From NCBI GenBank assembly GCA_963556495.2, contig OY747714.1, positions 49,390,041-49,454,040 of the forward strand: 64,000 nt of DNA, written 5' to 3'. Position numbers and translations under genes: made by a program. The notes beneath the pieces are model-generated. The model saw only the letters and a program-made list of their open reading frames with translations, was not told where the DNA came from and did not search any database. Below, piece after piece: positions 45,801-57,884 of the stretch. Position 1 is the stretch's first letter. Every line of letters begins with the position of its first letter. The stretch is from Valencia hispanica. Lineage: Eukaryota > Chordata > Actinopteri > Cyprinodontiformes > Valenciidae.

Positions 45801-48800
45801 GTAAGAAAGATGCTTGTGGCTCCATTAGCTGATTAGCTACAAGAGAATCATATTAAATCTGCAACGGACTTTATTTCAGATCATTTTTACCACATTGTAG
45901 TTAACAACTCGCTGGCTAAGATTAACCTTAGAGTTTTTACCCGCGTCGTTTCTGATTCGTTTTCTGTAAATTATTCAAAAGACTGAAATACTTTCATACT
46001 GCTACTCGCATCTGTATTAACTGGAGTTGGTTTTCAATATATCCGATTCTAACAGTGCGTCTATTTACTGCGGAGTAGGCTACGTTTATCAAAAGTATTA
46101 GTTAAACATAGAAATCATCTTTCATCTAGTTTATTGCTGAATTCCATCGTTTCTCATAGAATCTTAAAAGAACGTTTTCAAGCTAAGGTTCCCGGGCCAA
46201 ACGCGGCCGCCCCTTATCTCATGAACACAGTGTTATAGTTTTAGGTCGAACCAGTTTTAATCAGTTACAATAGTTCACATTTTATATTACCATTTACCTT
46301 TGTGCATTATTTCCCCCTGAGGCTTTTATTGATTAGCGCAAATCTAACAGCTGTAACTCACTGAGTACAGCTCACCCATTTAAGAGGCTGTAAAATTAAT
46401 ATGGATTCAGGTTAGAAAATACTCAAATATTAGATTCAGGTAAATGTAATTTCCATCTCTCACATTAAGTTGAAGGATTGTTTGAAAAAACCCACGTAAT
46501 AAATCAAATAGACTAAATAATTTTTATTCATATTTGCACTTTGCAGAAAAAATATCATTATTAATGATTGTTGGAAATGTGTTCCAGCAAATATGTTTTC
46601 AAAAATGATGTAGGAATGATGTAGGAATTTATTCTCCAGTAAATCACTGAGTCACGTTTAGATAATTAATCATTATTATATTATCACCATTAAAACTACA
46701 GCAAGTTTTCAAGATAATATAGTTTAGTTTAAACATTAAATCTGACTCATATGCACCAATATAGATCATAGTAATCATCCATCATTCATTATGCTTTAAA
46801 TTGGAATATTCTCTGTTTTATTTGATCCATTTTTATCCAAGATCACTTGATGTTAAGATTGCAGTTTTCTAGATGTGTTGCGTTTAGTTTTTCAGATAGA
46901 GCGATGACATATTTATAATCCTGAGATCCCGAGCAATCCACTGATACTAAATGCATGTCAAATGCATTAAAAAGCCTATTATGGAAATAATATTTAACAA
47001 TGACGAGAAAGGATTCCTTCTTAGTTCAAGAGCTTCAATTTGGCTTGTTGATCAACACGGTGTTTAGCACATACAGCATGGCAGTAACTGACCTGCACCC
47101 ACATCTTAACATCTTACTGTATAGAAATGAATAAAACTTAGACTCCTCCTTCATAGATAGGGTGTCTGTCTTCAGTAAGATAGAATGACTTTAACCTCGT
47201 TAGTAAGACGCCACTTAGACGCTCTGGGTCAGAGTGCAGATAATGGAGTGGTTCCACGTCCTTCAGTCAGCATGCAGACACATCTCACAACTGGTGACCC
47301 AAGACACAGAAAGTATCCTTGAGCTTCTCACATGTTGGTTCAACATAACAATACATATCTCAGTAAACACAGAGACTTAACCTTTAACATGATCAACATA
47401 ATTTTCTCACATTAAGCCATTCAAATCTTCTTTTATAAAAAATGCTACTCAGAAAAATTCTCACAACAGGCCTCAAATAATTTAGGCTTTGATAAAAGCC
47501 AAGAGAGCTACAACAAAACTAACTGTGAAATCTATAGTTCAGGATTAGATTTTTACCCATAAACACCAAGTGATTATATATTATTTGCTTTCTTAATTTG
47601 AAAAGTGATACGTCACTGTTGACGAACAATTACGTTTTGTTGGATTTGCTTTTACTACAAGAAAGTAAAACAATTGGCTGAACCGTGTCCAACATTAGTA
47701 ATTCAGTATGCTCATTCATTTGGAAATAAGCAATTAAATTCCAACATTTCATGTTCTCATTACGTTTCATTATTTATTACTATTTTAAAGAAAACGGGTC
47801 CCCAGAGTGTTTTTGCAGCTACAGGGGATCACACTTCTGAGCCTCCCTTGTAAGGTCTAAGAGAAAATGTTAGAATTTGAATTCCCTTCACCATAGCCCC
47901 AAATAAGCCAAAATATATAAGCAGCCCCCAAACTCAGGTACGCACAGGTAACCTCCCAAGCCACTTGTCCATACCTTTTTGGGTCGAACCTCGAACATGA
48001 CTCATCCCCTGTGGACAAAGTGGTCAGTCCATTCTAGAAAAAAGGCAAAAAAGAATGAGAACCAGCCTGATTTGCATTCTGGTTCAGTTGAAATTGAAAA
48101 TTGCATTGGTTGTCATAAGAAAACTCCAAACTCACAGGACCACTGTATTGTTATAATTGATGGCCCCTAAAAAGCATTTCAGGTATATTAATATTTACTT
48201 AAAACAGTGAGACGACTTCCCTTTAATTACAAAATCAGGTGCCTTATATTAAGACTCACTTATATAACTTCCTGTGTTTACCCACCAGAGTGACAAAACC
48301 ATCAGATTTCTAGGATCAAACCTTTCCTGACCTCTTGCCCCTTATCCTGGAAGGAGACACAGAATACTTCACAGATTGAGATCAATTCAGTAATTTTACA
48401 AGCAAACTTTCTAATAAGGCCCACTAACTTCTCTGACGCTTGAATGTTCCCCAGATAAGATTAGTATTTACTTTTTTCCCATTTATTTAAGACCTAAGTA
48501 GCCTAAGGACCAGTCATCTTTATTTTAATGTTACCCAGCAGAAACCTAAAGTTTTATTTTTTAGTTGTTCTCAAATTATATCCTAAACAATGTTGTTTTA
48601 CTGTTGCTGCTCACAGCAAAGTCTTGTTATTTTTTAAGTCTCGTGATTGTTTACATTAGCGCCTTGCAAGCTGATAAAAAATTCGTCCTTCACAGCTGTG
48701 GTGAAATCTAAGCAGTGTTACTGTAAAGGTCCAAGTTACTTTAGTTAAGGTTCACAGATCTAAGATTTATTACTTTCTTACAACAAACCCCAAAATACGA

Positions 48801-50624
48801 GGAAACAATTCAGCCCCAATTGTCCCAGAAAGGAAGGAAAATATGTTTTCACTGTCAGTCAGCTTAGTCAAAATTTAAGTCAGTCAGGGTATAATTCACA
48901 ACCTACCCTAAATGCCCCAATCAACTTTGCTATTTGTTCTAGTTGTAAAATAGGAACGTTTCCGTTTCTCAGTTAGTGCACACAAGCTGCGATAGCTAAG
49001 GAAACTTGTACTTAGTGTAATAACAATTCCATCAAATAGCTTTCAACCAAAATGAAATACCAGATAGCTGTGTGCAACACATTCTTTAAGCTCTCATTAG
49101 ACTAAACTCACCGGATGACGAATCATCACCTTATCAGAGCCGTAGCAGTTTCTCTGTCTGCTTTACCCCGTCTGTCTAAAACAAACAAATTAAGTTTAGT
49201 TGCACATCAACTTTCCCTTACAAATTACAACACAATAACAGAACAAAATTTAGATCAACATAGAAAATAGAAAGAATCAGAAATTATGGCCTGCTTCCAT
49301 CGAGACCCCTTTTGCTCTAAGGGTCCTCTGGCAGAAACAAAACAAAACAAGATTTACTTTCCTAAGGGAGTGAGTATGTGTGTCATAAGCAGGTGTCACA
49401 GAGATAAAATACAGCTACATCAGTCAGCAAGCATTTCTTAATTGCATTTGAGCTGTGTGTATTTTTGTCCTGCCTGAACTTCACTGGGTCATCTGCAGGC
49501 TGGCCGGCCCAGGGCCCCCCCCCCCTCTCGATCCAGCTAATCGCCATGTTCCAGGGACCACAGCCCCCAAATAACTCATCTCACCTGAGCAAGAGTTTTC
49601 CCCTCTGCCCACTGGTCAGCCCGCATTCAGGCCGGAGTCCGGCCTCCGCCTTTGTTATGGCTGCCAAACCCCTTATTCCAAGGGTGGGGGAGGTACTAGG
49701 GCTCCTTGTGGCCCTCCCCAGGCGCCGCTGGACCGAAGGCAGGGGTCCCAACCAGCCTGAAGAAAAACACAGGACAACTCAGCGAAACTCACCAGCAGTT
49801 CTACCATGGAATGTGTTACAATAAATGTGTGTGTGTGTGACATTCTGCATAATACCAAGTCATCAAACTAATTATCTTAATGCTCAAACACTCCAGTTCT
49901 GGAAGAAGCAAACAAGAGTAAATAAAAGAGAAATAAACAAAACCACATAAATAAACCACAAAGAAATTACATAACTTTTAGATTTCCTTTCAGATTATCT
50001 AAATTCCTCCCCTGGGCCCATTAATTCTTTTATTTATTTATTTATTTTTTTCTTTCTGTCGACATATTGGACTGTCTGGAGGTGAAGTGTTGCTAGATTA
50101 CAGACCCGATTGTCTGCCTGGGTAACCAGTTCCAATGAAGGACGTCTCCCCCATCGCTTTCTAGTTTCCTTGAGTGAAACAAAAGCTTTATAAAAACCCT
50201 CGGCGGAAAATAATCAATCAATTTAATTAATTGACCACTTGTCCAACTGCCGTGCTCCCAGGTAAAACCCGGAGCAAAAACCCGATACTTTCTTTAACGT
50301 TGATTAAATAATTAACCATACAATTATATATAAGTATATATATTACATTAAGTAATCAATCAATCAACCGCGTGTAAGTAAATAAACACGAAACCGCTAG
50401 CAAATATTTCACCTCCTGAGAGTGCAAATAAAATTCTGTTATCACTATTTATTTAAAAGGACTCAGTCTTACCAGGTTCTGTCTCAGGCGACGGCCGGGC
50501 CGACAGAGACGCTTCAAGGCCTCCATCTCCCAAACAGCTACTGGAGGTAAGAGGCTGGGAGAACATTTCCCAGGACGCTAGCAACTCCCTTGACCCTGTC
50601 CCTGCCGGTCCATTCTGTTCGCTG
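42829..50624. other. interior of the LTR element: no gene
   Basis: Almost 7.8 kb, AT-rich, with frames of at most about 120 codons and none with protease, RT, integrase or env features. Small foreign pieces are visible: an L2 tail at about 44195-44250, a LINE tail-like GGGATCAATAAAGTATTTTG near 44350, and a reversed LINE/SINE tail near 45195-45260 (CTTTATTTATATAGCACG). On the minus strand, the first about 200 bases inside the right LTR are GC-richer and contain a donor-like CTGGTAAGA (about 50470). Confidence 0.65.
44195..44250 (+). mobile_element. L2 LINE 3' tail fragment
   Basis: GTTGAAAGTGTGCTATACAA and ATAAAATTGCCTTG are the same 3' end text as in the L2 copy ending at 31100. Confidence 0.75.
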
Positions 50625-50642
50625 AGGCTGCGTTGGGCGCCA
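50625..50642 (-). promoter_or_regulatory. retroelement primer binding site
   Basis: Minus strand reads TGGCGCCCAACGCAGCCT, starting two bases from the LTR edge. The first 12 bases fit the tRNA-Lys(1,2) type primer site; the last six differ from the standard form. Confidence 0.75.
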
Positions 50643-50644
50643 AG

Positions 50645-51091
50645 TGTAATGGCAAATAAATAGTATCTCAGGGTTTCCATTATAAAGAAGACTTGAGTCC
50701 AAGATGGCGTTTAAGTATTTAATTCAAACATATCTGGCCAGAACACGGAGGGGACAGAGTTACTCGTGCATCACCCTAACCAACCTTTCTAACTAACCGC
50801 TTAAATAGTATTCAGCAATCATTGTTTATCTCTGTAGATGTCTTCTCCAACGTTCACACCCCGCCTCTGGAGAACTGCTTCATGCGAGTCTTATATCAAC
50901 GCATAAAGCAGCTCATCCGAAGGCCAGACTGTTATCTTACTGCCCCGGCGTCTGTCTCTCTGGTGACCTGACACATATATCTTTCTCATAACATTAAGCT
51001 GGAACAATAAGCTTGTCATTTTACCCTAGATGCATTCACTAAACAGAGAATATACACTTAATTCCTGATTCCATAACAATTTTCCACCACA
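50645..51091 (-). repeat. 5' LTR (right copy)
   Basis: Begins TGTAATGGCAAATAAATAG and ends TTTTCCACCACA. It is the promoter-side LTR in the element's minus orientation. Shares GACTTGAGTCCAAGATGGCG with the left copy. Confidence 0.9.
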
Positions 51092-52928
51092 CATCGGAAA
51101 AAGAGAAGGAAGGTGGGTATTAAAAAAAGCTAATTGGGATAAATTCAAATATATATGTGAAAAGAAACAAGATAGGATAAATATGAAAGAAGATGTAGAA
51201 ATAGTGGAAATTACTTTTAGAAATATAATTAATGAAGCAGCTGAAATAACAATTCCAAAAAGTAAAGGGAATATGAAAAGGAAAAATGTGCCTTGGTGGA
51301 ATGATCAATGTGAGAAAGCAATTAAGGAGAGAAATAAAAGTATAAAAGAATTGAAAAAGACTCATAATTTTGATAATCTAATAAATTACAAAAGACTGCA
51401 GGCAGAAGCAAGGAAAGTTATAAAACGAGCTAAAAGGGAAAATCGGAGACGTTTTTCTGATAAAATTGGGAGAACAACACCAGTAAGTGATGTTTGGGGA
51501 ATGATAAAGAAGATGAGAGGAATTTACAGAGAATGGAGTTATCCAGTGCTTAAAATGGAGGATGAGTTAGCTGTTAAAAATGAGGATAAAGCAGAGATGT
51601 TAGCCAAAACATTTGTTAGAATTAATAGTAATGATAATTTATCAGAGGATAGAAGGATTAGAAGAGAAGAAACTAGAAAGAAAAATGAGGTAATAAGTGA
51701 CCAAGGAAAGGTTTTGTTGTTAATGGATGTTCCTTTCACTTTAGTTGAGTTAGAGTTAGCATTGGGGAAAAGTAAAATAACGTCTCCTGGTAGAGATAAG
51801 ATTAGTTATGAGATGCTTAAACATTTAGGAAATAAAATGAAGATTCAATTATTAGAATTTTATAATAAGGTTTGGGAAGAAGGAAAAATACCAAATAATT
51901 GGAGAGAAGCAGCAATAATACCTATAATAAAACCAGGGAAAGATTTAAGTAAACCAGAAAATTACAGGCCAATAGCTCTTACATCGCATATTGGAAAAAT
52001 AATGGAAAGAATGATTACAGAGAGATTAAATCATTTTCTGCAAAGTAGAAATTTAATAACAAAATATCAGAGTGGTTTTAGGAAAGGTAGGGGAACCACG
52101 GATCCAATAGTTTATCTTGAAAATGAAATTAGCAAAGCACAATCTAATAAAGAAAGTTTAGCAATAGTTTTATTTGATATAGAAAAAGCACATGATATGG
52201 TTTGGAAATTAAATAGATTAGGCTTTAAAGGAAGAATATATGAGTGGATAAAACATTTTTTACTTAATAGATATATTCAAGTAAAGATAGGGGATAAAAT
52301 ATCAAATAAATATCTAGTTGAAAATGGAACTCCTCAAGGAAGTATAATTAGTCCTGTACTATTTTCTATAATGATAAATGATGCTTTTGATGATATAGGC
52401 TATGAGTTTGGGAAAGCACTATTTGCTGATGATGGAGCAATTTGGAAAAGGGGAAGAAATATTCAACACTTACAAAAGAAATTACAAGAAACAATATTAA
52501 AGGTAGAAAGCTGGTCTTATGATTGGGGTTTTAAGTTTTCAGTAGAGAAAACAAAAAGTATGGTGTTTACAAGAAAGAGAAACGTGCTGATTAATCTTAA
52601 ATTATATGGAGAAAAGCTTGAACAAGTTAAAAGTTTTAGATATCTGGGAGTGGTTTTTGATACTAAACTAATTTGGAAGGAGAATATAAGTAGAATTGAA
52701 GAAAGATGTAAAAAAGTAATAAATTTAATGAGATGTTTAAAAGGAACTGATTGGGGTGCTAGTGCCCAGGCATTAAAACTAATTTATATAACAATGATTA
52801 GGCCAGTAATTGATTAAGGTAGTATTGTATATAGTTCTGCAAGTAAAACTTTATTAAAAAAGATTGAGATTATACAAAACCAGGCGTTAAGAATATGTCG
52901 TGGAGCAATGAAGTCAACACCAATAGCA
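51092..52928 (+). pseudogene. LINE ORF2, part 2: reverse transcriptase
   Basis: A long open frame (51183-52817, itself starting inside the protein) carries the I-type linker (WWNDQCEKAIKERNKS) and the RT motifs in order: TSPGRDKISYEMLKHL, IIPIIKPGKD, YRPIALTSHIGKIMERM, FRKGRGTTD, the motif-A Asp in LFDIEKAHDMVW, GTPQGSIISPVLF, the motif-C pair in FADDGAIW, and FRYLGVVFD. A TAA at 52815-52817 breaks the frame at VID*GSIVYSSA, a position normally held by Tyr. The frame then continues to the Rex3 insertion. Confidence 0.9.
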
Positions 52929-52940
52929 TCGATTCAAGTA

Positions 52941-54231
52941 TCCATCCATCCATCCATCTTCTTCCGCTTATCCGGGGTCGGGTCGCGGGGGCAGCAGCCT
53001 AAGCAAAGACACCCAGACTTCCCTCTCCCCAGCCACTTGTTCCAGCTCCTCGGGAGGAACCCCAAGGCGCTCCCAGGCCAGCCGAGAAACATAGTCCCTC
53101 CAGCGTGTCCTGGGCCTTCCCCTGGGCCTCCTCCCGGTGAGACGTGCCTGAAACATCTCACCAGGGAGGCGTCCAGGAGGCTCCCTGACCAGATGCCGAG
53201 CAACCTCAACTGACTCCTCTCAATGTGGAGAAGCAGCGGCTCTACTCTGAGCCCCCTCCGGATGACTGAGCTTCTCACCCTATCTCTAAGGGAGAGCCCA
53301 GACACTCTGCGGAGGAAACTCATTTCAGCCGCTTGTATCCGTGATCTCGTTCTTTCGGTCACCACCCAGAGTTCGTGACCATAGATGAGGGTAGCAACGT
53401 AGATCGACCGGTAAATTGAGAGCTTCGCCTTTTGGCTCAGCTCTCTCTTCACCACGACAGACCGGTAGAGCGCCCGCATAACTGCAGATGCCCCACCAAT
53501 CCGTCTATCGATCTCCCGCTCCATTTTTCCCTCATTCGTGAACAAGACCCCCAGATACTTAAACTCCTCCACTTGGGGAAGGACCCCATCCCCGACCCGG
53601 AGGAGGCACCCCACCCTTTTCCGGCTCAAGACCATGGCCTCGGATTTGGAGGTGCTGATTCTCATCCCAGCCGCTTCACACTCGGCTGCGAACAGCTCCA
53701 GCGAAAGCTGTAGATCACGCTCCGATGAAGCCAACAGGACCACATCATCTGCAAAAAGCAGAGACCCGATCCTGAGGCCACCAAAACGGATCCCCTCAAC
53801 GCCTTGGCTGCGCCTAGAGATCCTGTCCATAAAAGTTAGGAACAGGATCGGTGACAAAGGGCAACCTTGGCGGAGTCTAACTCTCACTGGAAACAAGCCC
53901 GACTTACTGCCGGCAATGCGAACCAAACTCTGGCACCGGTCGTACAGGGACCTAACAGCCCGTATCAAGGGGCCCGGTACCCCATACTCCCGGAGCACCC
54001 CCCACAGGGCCCCCCGAGGGACACGGTCGAACGCCTTCTCCAAGTCCACAAAACACATGTAGACCGGTTGGGCGAACTCCCACGCACCCTCCAGGACCCT
54101 GCTGAGGGTGTAGAGCTGGTCCAGTGTTCCACGGCCAGGACGAAAACCGCATTGTTCCTCCTGGATCCGAGGTTCGACTATCCGTCGGACCCTCCTCTCC
54201 AGAACCCCTGAATAGACCTTACCAGGGAGGC
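52941..54231 (-). mobile_element. Rex3 (RTE-clade) LINE, 5'-truncated
   Basis: The minus strand translates into the Rex3 reverse transcriptase: QCGFRPGRGTLDQLYTLSRV, FVDLEKAFDRVPR, LRQGCPLSPILF, SLLFADDVVLLASS and FKYLGVLFTNEGKMEREIDR. The C-terminus (GRRPRGRPRTRWRDYVSRLA) has shifted to another frame near 53156, so at least one frameshift is present. The 3' tail, a GGAT repeat, lies at the left end (52941 on). A 12-bp target duplication, TCGATTCAAGTA, occurs at 52929-52940 and 54232-54243, proving an insertion into the I-type LINE. The missing 5' part is usual for this family. Confidence 0.95.
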
Positions 54232-54243
54232 TCGATTCAAGTA

Positions 54244-55430
54244 GAAATGGAGAAATGTCGATAAATTTGAGGTTCAAACAAATATTGTTAAATTATTGGG
54301 CTAGTTTACAGGGATGTACAAAAAAAGATCCTTTGGTTAGAAAAGAAATGTATTTATGTAGGAATAATGGAAATGATAAATTTGAGAGTATGGTTGGGAA
54401 AGCAAATAGATTAGCAGAAAAAAATTAATTAAATAATACAAATTTTATAAAGAAATGTATGTATTCAGTTACTCCAAAGTGGATTTTCCCTCATTGTAAT
54501 ATTGATTTTTATATTAAGATTAAAATGGAACAGGAAAAAGATTTGGGATAATATTACATTTCAAAGATTAAATAATGTACATAAATCATTTATTCCAATA
54601 TTTACAGATGGATCAAAAGACTCAGGAAAAGAGACTACAGGTTTCTCTTTTTGTATCCCAGATTTAGAGAAATATGTAAAAATCAGAACTCCAAATAATT
54701 TGTCAGTTTTTACGGTAGAAATGTTAGCAATCTGTTTTATCTTACTTTGGATAGAACAAAATAGGGCAAAAAAATGTATAATATATGTACAGACTCTCTT
54801 TCAGGATTATTGTCTATTAAATCAGTGTCAAATGATACTAGACCGGATATTTTATTAGAAATATATGAATGTTTGTTAAGATTGAATAAATTAAAGATAG
54901 AAACAAGATTTATGTGGGTTTTCAGCTCACAAAGTGGTTGAGGTTAATGAAATTGCTGATTTTATGCTAAACAAGCAATTAAATGAAATAAATGGATAGA
55001 AAATCCATAAAGTGTTAAAGAAGTAAAAGCAATGATCAAAAAGCAGATATTGAATGAATGGCAGGAAATGTGGGTAAAGGGAGAAAAAAGAAAGGGAAAG
55101 GTAGGTAAGATGAGAAATATGGAAATAAATAATAGAGATCAAAAAATAATAAAGAGATTAAGGATGGGTCACGCAGCGTTAAATAGCACTCTTCATTTAA
55201 TAGGGAAACATCCGACAGGTTTTTGTGAATGCGGGAAAGATAGTGAAACGGTGGAACCTGTGTCATGTTTTTGCAGTAAATATATAAGGAATAGAAAAAG
55301 GTTTAAAGAAAAGTTAATAATAAAGAGATATGAGAAATTTAATTTAAGGATTTTTTTAGGTGGGGATAATAATATACATAAGTTAGTCTTGGAATTCCTT
55401 AGGAAGAGCAGTTTATTTAGTAGAATATAG
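54244..55430 (+). pseudogene. LINE ORF2, part 3: RNase H and C-terminal region
   Basis: The first about 250 bases are broken by stops. Then 54502-54858 contains an RNase H trace: the catalytic-type Asp in PIFTDGSKDSG and the Glu in FTVEMLAICF. After further breaks, 55032-55430 gives the conserved C-terminal RLRMGHAALNSTLHLIGKHP, followed by a Cys-rich CECGKDSETVEP and CFC. The distal part is more decayed than the RT core. Confidence 0.8.
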
Positions 55431-57884
55431 TTGTTGTTTTTTTTAGCAGATCCACTTACCTTCGTTCCAAGACTCCTGGATTTTTCAGTTCTGGATCTCC
55501 TCACCTCTCCAGCATTTATCCCAGTCAGCCTCTGCAACACCTCCCCTCTGGTATCCTCTCCATCCGTCCTGAGTGTCGTTCGCTCACTCGCCTACCCACC
55601 CGCCCGTCTGCCTTCCTGTCATCTGCTCCATGTAAGATACAATCTCTGACATTAGCACTCTGGTTATTCTCACCATTTCCGGATTACAGCTCCAGTCCTC
55701 CACCAGCTCCAACACCTACAACAACAATCAGTATCCATCCACAGATCAACAGACTCCTACTTACCTCTCCTTCAAGCTCCGAGACCAAACCATCAACTGT
55801 AAGATCCCCGACTTCATCGAATCATCCTCTCTTAAACCGAAATCTAACTTTCCACTTATCTCTCCTCAGTTCCGAGTTCCCTGTTCCTGGCGCTTCCTTC
55901 CTGGTTCTCCTGAGACAACCTTCAAAAATATTCTCAAATAAACTTGACTACTTTTGATCATGTCTGTTGCTGTGCTGTTATTGAGTCTACTGAACAATCG
56001 TGTCAGGGAGAGAGTTAGGAAATAAACATGAACAAAGCTCCTGATCACTATGGAAGTGTCTTTATGAGACATGTTTTAAAGCTGAGTTCAACTAAAGCCT
56101 TTTAAAGGGAGATTTTCTGTTACAAAATGTGAAATAGATTAGATATAATTTTTGCACACAATGTTTTAGTTCTTTAAAAATGACAGGGATTTTTTTGGAA
56201 AAGGAATAAGGTAATGAATCTGACAAGTAACCAGTGTTTTGAGTGTAACTTTTTTGTCTAAAAAAAATCCCATCCCAGTGAATCATTTGTGCCTTTTCTC
56301 TTATAATCACAAACTCGGCAGTCTTGATTAAATGTTACTATCTGAGTTTGTTAACTAAACTTGAAAATGGTGTTCAGACTTAAAACAATAAAATCGCTGC
56401 AAAAACTTAAAATTGAAGTTGCTGCAGCTCATTTTATTAATTTCGATAATCAGGACATTGTATGCAAAATGCTGATGTCAGGGGTTTGTACAGATAAATA
56501 ATTCAATATTATCAGGTTATGAATAGTATATAGTATATATAATAGTATATATTTAATTCAGGATATTGTTGTGGGAATATTCCAGTGTAATATGGATTTA
56601 ATTACTTATTCTCTGTCTAGTGAATAGATCCAGGGCAGGATGACAAGTTAGTGTAAACCAGCTTATTGTTCCAGCATAATGTTCCTGATAAAGATGTGTC
56701 AGATCACTGGAGAAACAGGCGCTGGGGCAGTGAGATAATTAGGGGACAGTCTGACCTGGATGGGCTGCTTCATGCTTTACTATCAGACTGGCATGAACCG
56801 GTTCTCCAGGAGCTGGACATGAAGACTGGAGGGGACATGATGGAGAGATAAACAGTGATAGCTGAATACTACTTACGCTGTTACATCAGGAAGGTTGGGT
56901 AGGGAATTAATAGCAATCCTGTTCCTGAAATGTTTAAACACCACCCTGGGGGGGCATGACAGAAAATACCTGAGAATCACTGAATGAACCTATAACAGTC
57001 ATGTTTGTGAACAGTGGGACGAAGCCAGAGTACCCAGAGGGAACCAGTGCATTCTCAGGGAGAACCTGCAAGCTCCATGCAAGCCCCAGGCCAGGATTCA
57101 AACCCAAGACCTTCCTCCTGCAAGGAAACAGTGCTACCAACAGTTCCAGTGTGCTGCCTCCAGACAAAGAAACATTAAAATAACAAACAACTCTGAAAAA
57201 CAAATATAAAAACAATTTTACCTCCTCTCTACTCTAACAGCTGTTTACCTCAGACATTTTTACATATACAACCCCCCCCCCCCCAACACACACACTAACA
57301 CACTTCCGATTACACCAATGTCCCCGGCTTCGTTCGATGCTGCCTGGAATCGATCAAGTCAATCATGCAGTTAGGATACCATCTCCAGATCTCCTTTCAG
57401 TGGAGTAAATCTGGCCTGGCACATGTAGGAAACCAGCTCATCTATACGGGATGCCTGATATGCCAAAGACGGGAAACATTTAATAAATAAATCCTATCAG
57501 GACGTCATCACGGAGAGATGGTGAGAAGATCTGGGAGAACATTGCAGAGGTGGTATTGTTGATGCAGCATCTTGTGATGGTCAAAGTTCTGGTTTTGGTT
57601 CCAGGGGTCATCTCTTTAAGCAGCCTTCCCAGGATTCCCAGCAACTCCTCCCAGGATTTGATCCTGTAACCTTGTTGGATTTCAAAACTTCAGACTTTTA
57701 AGATTATTTTATATTTGAATAACAATAAGTAAAACTAGTTTGGGTTGATGATGATGATGTGTCTATTATTGTCAGCACCAGATGATGAAGAGAGAGAGAA
57801 CGGAGGCTACGTAGAGGAAGAGGGCGGTCTTTATTCTGGGTCTCCAGCCAGAGATGAAAAGTCGTCAGATCAGAGAGAGAAACA
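55431..57884. other. intergenic, repeat-derived pieces, no gene
   Basis: 55470-55960 is pyrimidine-rich (CTCACCTCTCCAGC, then AATAAACTTGACTAC) and looks like the 3' end of an unclassified retroelement. 57000-57140 (CAGTGGGACGAAGCCAGAGT, GGGAGAACCTGCAAGCTCCA) is a common teleost repeat piece. A poly-C/CA run lies at 57270-57300. Small frames at 56666-56851 and 57704-57925 show no domain. Confidence 0.45.

Larger units (their letters stand above)
42384..51091 (-). mobile_element. LTR retroelement (ERV-like), 8.7 kb, no recognisable gag/pol/env
   Basis: Two direct repeats of about 445 bp (42384-42828 and 50645-51091) start TGTAATGGC and end CCACCACA, and are flanked by CATC on both sides. A tRNA-Lys-type primer site lies two bases inside the right LTR on the minus strand, and an A/G-rich stretch (AAAAGCAGGGAA) next to the left LTR on the minus strand fits a polypurine tract. 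The element therefore reads right to left. The 7.8-kb interior has no ORF with retroviral motifs, so it is non-autonomous or heavily decayed. The LTRs differ by scattered substitutions and small indels. Confidence 0.85.
40492..55430 (+). mobile_element. I-type (I/Nimb-like) LINE, interrupted by two younger insertions
   Basis: Three collinear pieces add up to about 5 kb: 40492-42383, 51092-52940 and 54244-55430. In order they carry a zinc-knuckle ORF1, an AP endonuclease, a reverse transcriptase, an RNase H and a C-terminal Cys-rich piece. RNase H after the RT is the hallmark of the I group. The interruptions are an LTR element (42384-51091, target repeat CATC) and a Rex3 copy (52941-54231, target repeat TCGATTCAAGTA). 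Confidence 0.85.

Noticed and set aside
49465..49824. 119-codon frame in the LTR element as a gag piece
   Set aside because: On the opposite strand to the element's orientation, proline-rich low complexity, no zinc knuckle or other gag feature.
53432..54211. Plus-strand frames of 93-174 codons
   Set aside because: They are antisense shadows of the Rex3 reverse transcriptase.
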